32,096 bases of DNA from a virus: IMG/VR virus record IMGVR_UViG_3300044981_000180, positions 1 through 32,096 of that record, one strand, 5' to 3'. Positions 1-8,741 of this stretch are shown here, in pieces. Below the pieces are notes generated by a model. The model made no database searches and was not told where the DNA came from. It saw only the letters and a program-made list of their open reading frames with translations. Position 1 is the first letter of the stretch; each line of letters starts with the position of its first letter. The position numbers and the translations under genes are program-made.

Positions 1-2
1 TC

Positions 3-3000
3 TTCATTCCGTTGCTTTTTGTGTGTCGATTAGTGGCACAGACAGTCTCCCCATCTCCATTTGCGGCTTATTCTTCGGGAAATGATACGACGCGCTACCA
101 ATCCCCCGGAGCGGCCACCAGTAATCCCTCGCTGATCATGTACCCCAAGACACCGGGCGGCACGATAGGTGGCACGAACAATTGCCTGCTGGTGCCGATC
201 TACAGTGCGGTGGGACTCACACAAAGCGCCCCTACGGACAATCTTAGCGACACGTATACGGCGGGACCATCAGTAACAGCAAGTGGCAAGATTGAACTGA
301 AGCTCTGGTATCTTCTGAGTGCTCCGGCAGGGATTAAGACGATCACCGAAGCCACGACCGGCACTCCATCTGGAACCGGGAATGAGCCGATCACATCCCT
401 TGGCGGCTGGATCGTCGAAGTAGCGAATTGCGCAAGTTCTGTTGGCGGCAATGGCACGCTCGACACCACGGCGACGGGATCAGCGCTGACGCTGACGCTT
501 TCTGCTGCTCCTTCTTCGGGTGACATGCCCATCGGGTTCTTCGTCGATGCGAGCGTCGTTGCGACTTTCGACAGTTTTTTCCCGATTACGCTTCTCACGT
601 CACTCACTCCCGGAACTGGATACACATCACGCACGAACTCATTGACAATGGGGAAGCTCGCCGAATACTCGACCACCAGCACCAGCACTTCGATGCAATT
701 TACTCCTTCCGGGACCGATACGTGGGTTGGCGTGGGCATTGACATTAAGGCCGGTTCGGTAGGGAACATCCCATCGGGAGCTTTTATCGACACGTGGCAG
801 GAAGAGCAGTTTCCCAGCGCCACGTCTGCCACCTTCAATTTCCCGTGCCAAGGGACCACGCTCGCTGTCGAAATGACTGCTCCGCCGCAGTGTTTCTCAT
901 CGATCACCGGCAGCACTGGGACATGGAACAGTGGAGTATGTTCGACTACCGGAGGTCAGACGGGTGCCCAGATCGCTTACGCAACTGGCGCATCCTGCTC
1001 ATCAACCGCTACAGTCACCCCCCACTTTAGCCCAGCCGCATCGTCGCCCGGTTTCAGCACAACGCTAATTTCGATGTCGAACACTTTAGGGGTTGATACG
1101 AGTGCAACGACGAGCCTCAGCGGATGCTCAGCTTCATCTGGCCTTGTTAGCTGCTCAGGCGCTTCGGGCGCGACGACAGTCATTGATTTTGTTGGCATCA
1201 AGCCATCTGCGCCGAACGAGATTGTGCTCGCGGTGGGCTCGCAGGATCAGCACACGTCGAACACGATTTCGACTGACTCAAATGGCCACACACCGCAGGC
1301 TGGATACGCGGTCGACAATAAAGCTGACGATGCCCAAGATACCTGCAACGGGTCGACGCCGCCCAATACTCTGTCCGAGGACAATCCCTTCGGGATCATT
1401 TACAACACCGACATCCTCGAAGAAACGTTCATCTTCGGCGGGACTTGGGTAACGGCTGGGGGGCTCGGAAATTGCTTGAATGATCCGACTGGAGCGCAAA
1501 GTTGGACGGCGGTAGGGGTGGCTTTCACGCCTTCGCAGAAGTGGTCCGGAGTTCTTGCGTCGAGCCGCGCGATCAATTGGTCGAACGCCGGACTCCCACC
1601 GACGTTGCCAGACGGAGAGACGACTCCAAATCCATGGACCCCGCCCACAAGAACGCAATGCGTGACTTCGGCCTGCAACACGGTCTCGGGCGGAACGGTC
1701 ACGGCTTCCTCGATCAACACGGCTTTGGCTTCTGCCTCGCATGGCCAGTATGTTCTGATCCCTGCGGGCAACTTCACCATTTCCAGCGCCATGATCGATA
1801 TGTACGCGCAAAACGGCGTGACGTTAAGAGGATCAGGTCCGCAATCGACAACGTTGACTCTTTCGGGGAACTCATGGATCGCGTTCTCATACTCGGCCTA
1901 TGGGAATGGCTTCTGCACGAACGCGGCGGCGACCAATGCCACTATCGCCGCAGGCACGACTTCGATTTCAGCGACCGGCTGTTCCGGCAACGCTCCCCAA
2001 GTGGGCGAGTTGATGAACATCCAGCAGTGCGATTCGGGGTTTACGGGAGTCTCGACCAATCCCATCACGACGGGCACGGGCTGCGCGACCGGCTCTTCGT
2101 ATGACGATGGTGGACTCTATGTCTGCGGCAATACGGATGCGTGCCAGAGATCGGGTGAAGGGATTGGAACACCTTACGTCCAGCAGCAGACGGTTTACAT
2201 CACAGCGGTGAGTGGGAGCGGAAGCGCTTACACCATCACCTTTTCACCCGGTTTGTACATGCCCAACTGGGGAGCAACGCTCAACAGCGAGTGGGCCTAT
2301 CCGTTGGCGAGTTGGAATCAGGGCGCGACTGGTCCGGCTCCTTATGGAAATGGCTTGGAGGACATGACAGTCTATGAAACTTCTGATTCGCCCGGTGGAC
2401 CGGGGGTCATTGCTTTAACCAACAGCTATGCTTCGTGGGTGAAAGGAGTGAGGGAAATTGTCACAGATTCAACCGCCTTCCCTCCTGCACTGTACGTCGT
2501 TGGCGATAAGAACTCGCTAGTCTTCAATAACTACATTCGGACGACTCTCTCAATGAGCAGCCAGTACGGTCCGGTAATCTACCAAGAGGGAGACTCTGAC
2601 GATCTGACGCTTAATAATCTTACCGACGCTTCCCCCGGTTGGGTAGGCTACGGCTCAATGGAAGGCGATGTTGTTGCTTATAACTACGTGCGTGATGCCT
2701 TTACCTTCGACACCAACGGCTTCTTCGAACACGGTCCCGCTGGAATCTTCATGCTCTATGAAGGAAACGACAATGACAGCGATGAAGATGATGACACTCA
2801 CGGAACGCATGATCTGAACACGCGCTTTCGCAATCATATGCGAGGAACTTATCCGCCATACTATGGTGCGCCCCACGCCTCGGGATTAACCTTATCCGCT
2901 TTCTCACGCTTCGGGAATTCGATTGGCAATTCAATCGGTTCTACCGATGCCAATTCCGTAGTCCAACTTACGAATTATCTGGTTACATCATCGGGCACAT

Positions 3001-3833
3001 ACAACTATTCGTATGCGATGGGATTTGGAGGTCACACAGATGCGCTAGTACAAGAAACAGCGATGCTTTGGGGGAATTGGGATCAGGCGACATTCATCAG
3101 TTTCGGAACCGGCACACGTTTTTGCGGTAACTCTTCCAATCCAAATTGGGGCACGATCTGTGCAAACACGTCGGAAGTTCCCACTTCACTACCCGGCGCT
3201 GCGGCACCATTCGAGAATCCTGTGCCTGCAACGACCGCTCTGTCTCCGTCATTTTATTTGCCGGTGACCGCCCACCCGAGCGGCGGGACAGGACTTTCAT
3301 GGTGGAAGGTTTGCACAGTGTGGATAACCTTCCCAACGTCCTGCGGCACATCGCAGACGCAGCCATTTCCACCCATCGGACCTGACGTGACGACCGGCTA
3401 CATCAATCAGGGCACCGTAAACTATATTCCTGCGGCGATTGCATGGCAGCATCTTCCAGTCGATACAATATATCAGCTTTCGTACACGATCACCGGATCA
3501 AGCTGGTCGGGCGGGACTGAAACTCTGACCATTTCAAGCTTTCCAAACGTCGCGCACCTTATGGGCGGCTTTCAGGAGTCAGGCTTAAATTCGGCCTGCT
3601 TGCCAACGAGCGGCGTCTCGTATACCGGGCGCTCGGATGGCGAAATCCTGATAACAAATTCTACGAGCACCACAGTAAGTTACGCATTAGCTTCAAATCC
3701 GGGTGTAAGCTGTACAGGAACTTTCAAGTTTCCAGATTTGCGCGAATTCGATGAGCGCGTTTATGAAAGCGATTCGGGCAGTGTAGCTACTCCCGGATCA
3801 CCACTCAACCTTTTAGGAACCGTATCGCCGTAG
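3..3833 (+). CDS. Secreted/tail-associated right-handed beta-helix protein (5' end probably outside window)
   Basis: The frame is open to the left edge. TTG at 12 is the first possible start, but residues encoded before it (FIP then LLFVCRLVAQ) read like the end of a signal peptide, so the true start is probably upstream. Residues ~15-510 (counted from 12) are Ser/Thr/Gly-rich beta sequence in two similar units, each ending in a related strand (WVGVGIDIK near 240, WTAVGVAF near 505). From ~570 to ~1000 the pattern fits a pectate-lyase-like parallel beta-helix (QYVLIPAGNF, GVTLRGSG, then repeated short strands with Asn turns). An acidic loop (NDNDSDEDDD) lies near residue 919. The stop TAG is part of the Shine-Dalgarno of the next gene. 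Such folds are typical of phage tailspikes/depolymerases and of secreted bacterial carbohydrate-active proteins. No catalytic residues can be assigned. Confidence 0.75.
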   Translation, partial: FIPLLFVCRLVAQTVSPSPFAAYSSGNDTTRYQSPGAATSNPSLIMYPKTPGGTIGGTNNCLLVPIYSAVGLTQSAPTDNLSDTYTAGPSVTASGKIELKLWYLLSAPAGIKTITEATTGTPSGTGNEPITSLGGWIVEVANCASSVGGNGTLDTTATGSALTLTLSAAPSSGDMPIGFFVDASVVATFDSFFPITLLTSLTPGTGYTSRTNSLTMGKLAEYSTTSTSTSMQFTPSGTDTWVGVGIDIKAGSVGNIPSGAFIDTWQEEQFPSATSATFNFPCQGTTLAVEMTAPPQCFSSITGSTGTWNSGVCSTTGGQTGAQIAYATGASCSSTATVTPHFSPAASSPGFSTTLISMSNTLGVDTSATTSLSGCSASSGLVSCSGASGATTVIDFVGIKPSAPNEIVLAVGSQDQHTSNTISTDSNGHTPQAGYAVDNKADDAQDTCNGSTPPNTLSEDNPFGIIYNTDILEETFIFGGTWVTAGGLGNCLNDPTGAQSWTAVGVAFTPSQKWSGVLASSRAINWSNAGLPPTLPDGETTPNPWTPPTRTQCVTSACNTVSGGTVTASSINTALASASHGQYVLIPAGNFTISSAMIDMYAQNGVTLRGSGPQSTTLTLSGNSWIAFSYSAYGNGFCTNAAATNATIAAGTTSISATGCSGNAPQVGELMNIQQCDSGFTGVSTNPITTGTGCATGSSYDDGGLYVCGNTDACQRSGEGIGTPYVQQQTVYITAVSGSGSAYTITFSPGLYMPNWGATLNSEWAYPLASWNQGATGPAPYGNGLEDMTVYETSDSPGGPGVIALTNSYASWVKGVREIVTDSTAFPPALYVVGDKNSLVFNNYIRTTLSMSSQYGPVIYQEGDSDDLTLNNLTDASPGWVGYGSMEGDVVAYNYVRDAFTFDTNGFFEHGPAGIFMLYEGNDNDSDEDDDTHGTHDLNTRFRNHMRGTYPPYYGAPHASGLTLSAFSRFGNSIGNSIGSTDANSVVQLTNYLVTSSGTYNYSYAMGFGGHTDALVQETAMLWGNWDQATFISFGTGTRFCGNSSNPNWGTICANTSEVPTSLPGAAAPFENPVPATTALSPSFYLPVTAHPSGGTGLSWWKVCTVWITFPTSCGTSQTQPFPPIGPDVTTGYINQGTVNYIPAAIAWQHLPVDTIYQLSYTITGSSWSGGTETLTISSFPNVAHLMGGFQESGLNSACLPTSGVSYTGRSDGEILITNSTSTTVSYALASNPGVSCTGTFKFPDLREFDERVYESDSGSVATPGSPLNLLGTVSP

Positions 3834-3840
3834 GAGGACT

Positions 3841-4356
3841 ATGAAAAACCGCATCATCACTTTACTCGTGGCTCTCGCATTTCCCGTCATGGGATGTACG
3901 CAAGTCCCGCAGCCATCACCGCAGCCGACCGTGAGCCTCACCTGCACACCGTCGAAAGATGCCACGTCAAGTTACCTATACGTTTTTGCCCGCGCGGTGT
4001 GCTCCAGCGCAACCAGTTGCCCAGCCAATACCGCAGGGAACACTGCCTACTCGGCGATCAACCCATCCGGGAGCGCGACGTGCGCCATTACAGACCCCAC
4101 TCCTCCAAGCGGATTTGTGACCTACACGGTCAGCGAAGTGAATGCGGGTATTACCGGTCAGCCATCTGGACAGGTGAACAGCGGCGTGCCGCTGACTGTC
4201 CCCTCGTACCCCGGAACCCCCGGAACCCTCAACGGCACGCAAAGCGCAGCTTTAGCACCACCTCTAAAGCCTGATGAGAAGCCGTTGCCGCAAGTGGCGT
4301 CGAGCAAGATCGGTACAGCGACCAACCTGAAAGGTAAAGCAAACGCCGGTATCTGA
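3841..4356 (+). CDS. Small secreted lipoprotein with Ig/Fn3-like beta sequence
   Basis: A 171-residue protein. MKNRIITLLVALAFPVMGC gives a basic N-terminus, a hydrophobic core and a lipobox-like end with Cys19 as the probable lipidated residue (VMGC is a loose match). The mature part starts with a Pro/Gln linker (QVPQPSPQP) and continues as one beta-sandwich-like domain with paired cysteines and a fibronectin-like rhythm (VTYTVSEVNAG). A strong AGGAGG lies 5-10 bases before the ATG and overlaps the upstream stop, so it is translated right after the beta-helix gene. The function is unknown. It may be an outer-membrane-anchored partner of the beta-helix protein or a lysis-related lipoprotein. 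The lipoprotein call is moderate; the gene call is firm. Confidence 0.75.
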   Translation: MKNRIITLLVALAFPVMGCTQVPQPSPQPTVSLTCTPSKDATSSYLYVFARAVCSSATSCPANTAGNTAYSAINPSGSATCAITDPTPPSGFVTYTVSEVNAGITGQPSGQVNSGVPLTVPSYPGTPGTLNGTQSAALAPPLKPDEKPLPQVASSKIGTATNLKGKANAGI

Positions 4357-4415
4357 TTACAAGAATGCAATAGGCGCGATGAAACGCTGATCCGATCACG
4401 TGGACGGAGGGACAA

Positions 4416-4859
4416 TTGGGACTCGAAGGCGAAGCGGCAGCGTTTACGCGTACTGACAAGAAAAATCTCGACAGACTCGTTCAGGATATGTGGATTGGAC
4501 GGGATACGAACAACCCATCGGTCACGACACGCCTCAAAATTCTTGAGGAGGATCGAGACAAAGTGATTACTGTCCACGTAGCACTTTTCGGTGACGAAGA
4601 CCACGAAGGATTCATCGTGAAGTTCGAGCGCGCGTTGGGAGTCTTTCGCGGAGGAATATGGGCGCTGACAATCTTCGGAATTGTGTTCATGGCGATATTC
4701 GGATATGCGCTGACGCTGATAGTTCCGGCAGCAAAACTGGTCATTGATGACTACTATGCCCACCATCCAACCGCGAAGCAGAGTATGATCCTTCCGTATA
4801 CGAATGCGCAGGATGCGGGCGCACCGCCACAGAACCAACGGTACGAAAACAGAAGGTGA
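4416..4859 (+). CDS. Single-pass membrane protein, holin/XhlA-like candidate
   Basis: A 147-residue protein starting with TTG behind GGAGGG at 4404-4409. The charged, helical N-terminal half (RLKILEEDRDK) is followed by one long hydrophobic segment (about residues 78-108, GGIWALTIFGIVFMAIFGYA) and a polar tail. One transmembrane helix, small size and proximity to two other small membrane proteins and two hydrolase-type proteins suggest a lysis role (holin or holin accessory). No family motif is diagnostic, so this is inferred from topology and context. The ~60 bases before it hold no obvious signal apart from the ribosome-binding site. Confidence 0.6.
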   Translation: MGLEGEAAAFTRTDKKNLDRLVQDMWIGRDTNNPSVTTRLKILEEDRDKVITVHVALFGDEDHEGFIVKFERALGVFRGGIWALTIFGIVFMAIFGYALTLIVPAAKLVIDDYYAHHPTAKQSMILPYTNAQDAGAPPQNQRYENRR

Positions 4860-4863
4860 ATAA

Positions 4864-5058
4864 ATGCCAGACGATCCTAATGGACCCAATCCTAATCCCA
4901 GCGGCCCCGATCCAACGGGGTGCGGCGGAACCGGCCAGCACGCCTGCAATCCAGACCCATCCATCGTCATCGACGGCGTGAAGTATTGGACCGAGGAGCA
5001 GATGACGGCACAGTCCAAGAAGAACTATGCCAAGGGCCGTGCGGAGGCAACGGCGTAA
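4864..5058 (+). CDS. Small Pro/Asn-rich hypothetical protein
   Basis: A 64-residue protein starting ATG four bases after the preceding stop, with AAGGTG just upstream. The first ~30 residues are a Pro/Asn/Gly-rich stretch with two cysteines (PNPNPSGPDPTGCGG); the rest is polar and probably helical (YWTEEQMTAQSKKNYAKGR). There is no membrane segment or known motif. Its place between two membrane-protein genes suggests the same transcript, but no function can be given. Confidence 0.55.
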   Translation: MPDDPNGPNPNPSGPDPTGCGGTGQHACNPDPSIVIDGVKYWTEEQMTAQSKKNYAKGRAEATA

Positions 5059-5067
5059 CCCCTTCCC

Positions 5068-5439
5068 ATGCCTAAACTCTCCAAGCTCATATCGCGCATC
5101 GTCCGATTGGAGACTCAGCGAGAGGACCACGAGAAGGTTCACGAGCTAGAAGAGAAGGCCCGCAATGTTGCAGTTGTTGAGATGAACCGCCGCCTCGATG
5201 ACCACAATGATGTGATCGCAAAATCGGAATCTGCACAAGCCAAGTTTGTAGAAATGGGCTGGTTTGAGCGTACCCACAAAGAACTCATAGACAGCACCAA
5301 CAACACATTTACTGATGTGGATAAACGCCTGACCTCACTTGAAGCATCTCGCAACAAGATCATCGCCGTGGTGGTTGCATCGATGGTATTCGGCGGATTC
5401 ATTGAATGGCTGCTGGGAATCTGGCTAAAAAAGCCGTGA
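5068..5439 (+). CDS. Coiled-coil protein with C-terminal membrane anchor (XhlA/holin-accessory type)
   Basis: A 123-residue protein. Residues ~5-95 are charged and heptad-like (LISRIVRLETQREDHEK, later VDKRLTSLEASRNK), consistent with a coiled coil. Residues ~97-118 form one transmembrane helix (IIAVVVASMVFGGFIEWLLG) followed by a short basic end (WLKKP). Coiled coil plus terminal membrane helix is the layout of XhlA-type haemolysin/holin accessory proteins and of some spanins. Nine bases separate it from the previous stop and no clear Shine-Dalgarno is seen, so translational coupling is likely. The function is inferred from topology and neighbours. Confidence 0.6.
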   Translation: MPKLSKLISRIVRLETQREDHEKVHELEEKARNVAVVEMNRRLDDHNDVIAKSESAQAKFVEMGWFERTHKELIDSTNNTFTDVDKRLTSLEASRNKIIAVVVASMVFGGFIEWLLGIWLKKP

Positions 5440-5487
5440 AAGAAATAGCTTGCGTTTGCCGGTAGCAAGCGCGAAACTGGAGGAACT

Positions 5488-5697
5488 ATGAAGAACTGGA
5501 AGACGACTGCGGCGGGCATCCTCAGCGCCCTACTCGGCATGTCCGGGCCAACAACAGCACTACTGGCCGCTCTTCAAGCGATGAAGACCACACCGGATTA
5601 CCGGCTCGCAATTTGGGGCGCAGTCCTCACATTCATTTTCGCAGTGCTGCGCGTGTGGCTCGGCTTGATCCAAAACGATGCACCGCCGAATCCATAA
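5488..5697 (+). CDS. Very small membrane protein, holin-like
   Basis: A 69-residue protein behind a good GGAGG. It has a basic start (MKNWKT), a weakly hydrophobic Ala/Gly/Leu segment (about 8-30) and a clear transmembrane segment (about 42-62, LAIWGAVLTFIFAVLRVWLG), and ends in a short polar tail. The size and two-helix pattern fit small phage holins, and it lies directly before the papain-like gene in the presumed lysis cluster. There is no sequence signature beyond topology. Confidence 0.6.
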   Translation: MKNWKTTAAGILSALLGMSGPTTALLAALQAMKTTPDYRLAIWGAVLTFIFAVLRVWLGLIQNDAPPNP

Positions 5698-5712
5698 CGG
5701 CGAAAGGCTGAA

Positions 5713-7236
5713 ATGGCACACTTCAAGCTTGGCCGCAAGGCACTCGTAACCGATTCTCGAACGCTGCGTCTCGCACGCTACTTTTCGCCGACTCTCGCTC
5801 CCCCGCCCGCCAGCGTCGATTGGACGAAGGGGATTACCCAGTGGGGCATGATGTTGAACGACACGCTTGGCGACTGCACAATTGCGGGAGTCGGCCACGC
5901 CATTCAGGTATTCACCGCCAACTCAGGCAGCGAAGTCACACTTCCAGACCAGACCATCCTCGACTACTACGAATGGTGGGACGGCTACGTGGATGGCGAC
6001 CCTTCGACTGACAACGGCGGGATCGAGCTGCAAGTTTTGAATAAATGGAAGAAGAAGAAATTCTGGGGACATCGGCTTAATGCCTACGCCGATCCGGATG
6101 TGTCGAACCTGACGGAACTCCAGCAGGCGATCAATTTATTTGGGGGCGTATATATTGGCCTAAATGTGCCCCAATCCGTGATGAACACGGACGACGATCC
6201 ATCTGTCCTGTGGGATGTGACGGGGGACGATTCGATTGTTGGCGGACACTGCTTATGCCCAGAGACGCGAGTTCTCACCGATGACCTTCAGTGGGTCCCA
6301 ATCGAGTCGATTAAAGTTGGTCAGGTATTGACTGGTTTTCAGGAACATTCGCGTACATCCAGCACTGGCGCGAAACGGAAATTTGAATCTTCTGTAGTCG
6401 AAGCAGTCGCCGAATTCTATTTGCCATGCTACGAATTAGAATTTGCTGACGGGACTGTCGTTCGCGCTTCGCATGACCATAAATGGCTCTGCGTAAATGG
6501 GAGCAAATTCAATTGGATAGAAACGGAAAAAATGCGCCCACAAGGCCCAAGCGGGAATTATAGTACATCAGTCTGGAAAATCTGCGAAGTATGGGACGAG
6601 GATGTGAGTAAGGAAGCTGGGTACCTAGCCGCAGCGTTTGATGGAGAAGGATGGATCGATAGGAATAACAGAGATGGCTTAGGGAACGTTACAAAACTAG
6701 GCTTTGCCCAGCGTCCGAATATTATGTGGGATGAAGTCACAAGCGTATTGCAGGAAAAGGGATTCAAATACCATTCTTGGGACAAGAAAGGCTCTTTTCA
6801 GAAGAGTGGGACGGTAAACCATTTGACAATATCGCGGCGAGCCCAGTTTCTTAAATTTCTTGGCGCTATACGCCCCAAGAGGCTGCTTAGTGGTTTTAGC
6901 CCTTCCAGACTCGGGGCTGTTTCCGGAATCCAAAACGCCCTGATCCGTAAGACTCCTATTGGCAACAAACGAGTGGTTGGACTACAAACGAGCAGCCGAA
7001 CCTTCATTGCCGAAGGTATGGCGTCACATAACTGCGTGTTCGTTCCAAAGTACACGCAGGAAACTTTCACATGTATCTCTTGGGGCCAGTTGTACACTAT
7101 GACCGAGGCGTTCTGGCTCAAGTTTGTCGATGAATCGCACGCGCTTTTGAGTCCTGATTTTTTGGGTGCCAACGGGCTCGATCCGCAGGGATTCAATCTC
7201 AAACAATTGCAGGCCGACCTCGCGGCCATCGTTTAA
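5713..7236 (+). CDS. Papain-like cysteine-peptidase-fold protein interrupted by an intein
   Basis: The precursor is 507 residues; removing the intein (180-440) leaves a 246-residue protein. The extein shows a papain-type layout: Q43 followed by TLGDC with Cys55 as candidate nucleophile, GGH with His179 as candidate general base, and a C-terminal ISWG motif like the papain NSWG, but with Ile where the usual Asn sits. The intein is inserted immediately after His179, so the enzyme should be inactive until splicing restores GGH-CVFV. GAAAGG precedes the ATG. Its position between a holin-like protein and a cell-wall hydrolase suggests peptidoglycan or host-protein cleavage, but the substrate is unknown and the missing Asn leaves activity uncertain. 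Confidence 0.8.
   Translation: MAHFKLGRKALVTDSRTLRLARYFSPTLAPPPASVDWTKGITQWGMMLNDTLGDCTIAGVGHAIQVFTANSGSEVTLPDQTILDYYEWWDGYVDGDPSTDNGGIELQVLNKWKKKKFWGHRLNAYADPDVSNLTELQQAINLFGGVYIGLNVPQSVMNTDDDPSVLWDVTGDDSIVGGHCLCPETRVLTDDLQWVPIESIKVGQVLTGFQEHSRTSSTGAKRKFESSVVEAVAEFYLPCYELEFADGTVVRASHDHKWLCVNGSKFNWIETEKMRPQGPSGNYSTSVWKICEVWDEDVSKEAGYLAAAFDGEGWIDRNNRDGLGNVTKLGFAQRPNIMWDEVTSVLQEKGFKYHSWDKKGSFQKSGTVNHLTISRRAQFLKFLGAIRPKRLLSGFSPSRLGAVSGIQNALIRKTPIGNKRVVGLQTSSRTFIAEGMASHNCVFVPKYTQETFTCISWGQLYTMTEAFWLKFVDESHALLSPDFLGANGLDPQGFNLKQLQADLAAIV
6250..7032 (+). other. Intein with LAGLIDADG-type homing endonuclease remnant
   Basis: Residues 180-440 of the host protein (261 aa). Block A is C180-L-C-P-E-T-R-V, matching the usual Cys1...Thr6-x-Val. 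A block-B-like SxxH (SHDH, 253-256) replaces the common TxxH. The C-terminal block reads TFIAEGMASHN with Asn440, followed by Cys441 as the +1 nucleophile. All residues for standard class-1 splicing are present, although the penultimate His and flanks have not been tested. Between the splicing blocks, LAAAFDGEGW (305-314) matches a LAGLIDADG helix; a second copy is not evident, so the endonuclease may act as a dimer or be decaying. The insert is in frame with no stop codons, consistent with a functional intein. Confidence 0.9.
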
Positions 7237-7245
7237 GGGAGCACT

Positions 7246-7791
7246 ATGAATCGCAGAATGTTTTTGAAGATGTCCAGTGGCGCGGCAGTCGCAGTGGTGA
7301 TTCCAGTGGTGATTCTGCCAACCACCGGTTGCGCTTTCTCGGTGGTCGACACGCTCGACACGATCATCGAAGCGGTGAGTGGAATTCTCAGCTACGTGGG
7401 CTCTTCCGAGCCTTGGGCCGTGACGCTCCAGAACGCGCTGACCAAGTTGGAGCAGGTTGCGGCGACATGGACGACAGGCAGCGATGCGGCCATCTTGATC
7501 GATGCGCTCAATGCCGTCGAAGCGGTGCTCGCAGTGATTCCTTTGACTGCTGTGTATTCGCCGCTGATCGATCTCGTTGTGGCTGGCGTGGAGGCAATCA
7601 TCAACTACTTCGCGAAGAACACGCCAGCGGTTGCGCTCAAGGTCGCGGCGCGTAACGCCAGACACAATCCGCGCATTGGCCGGGTCAAGATCATGGCTCC
7701 GCACGCTTTCCAGACGCCCGTGGGTGCGTTCAAGCAGCAGTACAACGATGCGGCCATTGGTTGCGGATGCCCGCAGTTGAAGTTGAAGTAG
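7246..7791 (+). CDS. Secreted lipoprotein with Tat-like signal
   Basis: A 181-residue protein behind GGGAG. The start MNRRMFLKMSSGAAVAVV has a twin-arginine-like RRMFLK motif, then a hydrophobic core and LPTTGC with Cys29 as a plausible lipidation site. The mature region is Ala/Val/Leu-rich and helical (about 35-125), with a basic C-terminal part and a GCGCP cluster near the end. It lies between the papain-like and cell-wall-hydrolase genes, so it may be a lysis-cluster lipoprotein (for instance an Rz1-like or protective partner), although no family is recognised. A Tat lipoprotein encoded by a phage is unusual. Confidence 0.7.
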   Translation: MNRRMFLKMSSGAAVAVVIPVVILPTTGCAFSVVDTLDTIIEAVSGILSYVGSSEPWAVTLQNALTKLEQVAATWTTGSDAAILIDALNAVEAVLAVIPLTAVYSPLIDLVVAGVEAIINYFAKNTPAVALKVAARNARHNPRIGRVKIMAPHAFQTPVGAFKQQYNDAAIGCGCPQLKLK

Positions 7792-7804
7792 TTCTGGGTG
7801 GTCG

Positions 7805-8107
7805 ATGATCCGCATCGACATGTTCGACGGTGCGCAGCCAAAACGCGGCGATCTCGTGCAGACCAACTGCGGGAATCGCCGCGAACGCACGTGGTTCGTC
7901 ATTCATGCGCGCAGAGTGAAACGGCGAGAAGAGTCCGTCCCGCGCTACGAGTTGCACATCGTTCGCTGGTACGACATTGAGCCGGAGATGCGGATGAAGC
8001 TTTTCCGGAGCGCTGAGCGCCGTGGTGGACAACTGGTAATCACCTTCAAGCGGTATCCAGCCAAGCGCAAGGCGAGAACCTTCGAGCAGTACATGGGAGC
8101 GCGATGA
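7805..8107 (+). CDS. Small basic hypothetical protein
   Basis: A 100-residue, Arg-rich protein (RRVKRREES, RYPAKRKARTF) with alternating beta-like strands (RTWFVIHARRV, YELHIVRWYDI). It overlaps the next gene by the ATGA quartet at 8104-8107, which indicates translational coupling to the cell-wall hydrolase. There is no signal peptide and no known motif. The compact beta fold with basic ends might bind nucleic acid or be a small virion component; no function is assigned. Confidence 0.65.
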   Translation: MIRIDMFDGAQPKRGDLVQTNCGNRRERTWFVIHARRVKRREESVPRYELHIVRWYDIEPEMRMKLFRSAERRGGQLVITFKRYPAKRKARTFEQYMGAR

Positions 8108-8556
8108 GTGTTCAGGATGTAGCAATCGGAGCGCTGTGCGCGTGGCGCGAGAATCGCGGCGGTCAGCCGCAACCTGACGCGATGCAGAGCGTCCTGAATG
8201 TACTTGTGAATCGCGCCAAGCAGCGTGGGACGGACATCTACACCGAGGCTACCCGCAAGCTACAATTTTCCTCCCTGACGGCACCCGGCGATCCGCAGCT
8301 TGACCTGTGGCCAAACGAGGCCGATCCGCATTGGCAGCAAGCACTCTTACTCGCTCAGGACGCCGAGACGGGAAATCTTGAGGACATCACCAACGGGAGC
8401 ACGATCTACTACGCCCCAGCGGCCATGGCGGCGAACGCGGTGGTTCCCTACACACTCCCGAATGGCACCCAGACTGTGTTTCCAAAGGACTGGAACCAGA
8501 GTGCGGTGAGCTACCAGTGCGAAATCGCGAATCAGTTGTTCTTTCGGAAGGCATGA
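8104..8556 (+). CDS. SleB/CwlJ-type cell-wall hydrolase (probable endolysin)
   Basis: A 150-residue protein with the features of the Hydrolase_2 family: an N-terminal helix with a Glu in a RENRG context (E16, matching the GEARGE helix of SleB), VLNVLVNRAK (31-39) matching the V-x-NR segment, and KLQFSS (52-57) matching the K-x-QFS motif. Known members cleave peptidoglycan, either as spore-cortex lytic enzymes or as phage endolysins. Its length fits a single catalytic domain without a binding module. It is coupled to the upstream gene by ATGA overlap, and holin-like proteins lie ~3 kb upstream. There is no signal peptide, so it would need a holin for release. Confidence 0.75.
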   Translation: MSVQDVAIGALCAWRENRGGQPQPDAMQSVLNVLVNRAKQRGTDIYTEATRKLQFSSLTAPGDPQLDLWPNEADPHWQQALLLAQDAETGNLEDITNGSTIYYAPAAMAANAVVPYTLPNGTQTVFPKDWNQSAVSYQCEIANQLFFRKA

Positions 8557-8557
8557 A

Positions 8558-8725
8558 TTGAGCGAGAAAGTGCAGGAGTCAAACGAAGAATTCCCTGATG
8601 AGTTAAAACCGTATCGTCATCTTGTCCCTGAATGGCAACTCTACAAGCACCTTTCCGAAGAGGAAAAGATGGAGTTTATCCAGTTTCTCGCGCGGACCAC
8701 AGGCGCATCGCAAAGCGTGCAATAA
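8558..8725 (+). CDS. Micro-ORF, acidic 55-residue protein
   Basis: A TTG start at 8558 follows the preceding stop by one base and is preceded by GGAAGG (about 8546-8551). The product starts MSEKVQESNEEFPDELKPYR and ends in EEEKMEFIQFLARTTGASQSVQ-like helix; it is acidic with an aromatic LVPEWQLYK centre. It leads directly into the next micro-ORF, whose ribosome-binding site immediately follows this stop. No known family; it is called from start/stop spacing and sensible amphipathic composition. Confidence 0.55.
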   Translation: MSEKVQESNEEFPDELKPYRHLVPEWQLYKHLSEEEKMEFIQFLARTTGASQSVQ

Positions 8726-8741
8726 GGGAGGAGTTGAGCCC

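Noticed and set aside
200-916. Long antisense frame in the beta-helix gene
   Set aside because: It lies entirely opposite a well-supported coding frame, with no ribosome-binding site and no domain.
4158-5018. 286-residue minus-strand frame
   Set aside because: It crosses three plus-strand genes with good starts and has no recognisable motif.
5448-5470. Six-bp inverted repeat GCTTGC/GCAAGC before a small holin-like gene
   Set aside because: Weak stem with an 11-base loop and no U-tract; probably chance.
7024-7902. 292-residue minus-strand frame
   Set aside because: It is opposite the intein end, lipoprotein and next gene; its His/Arg-rich composition is typical of antisense reading.
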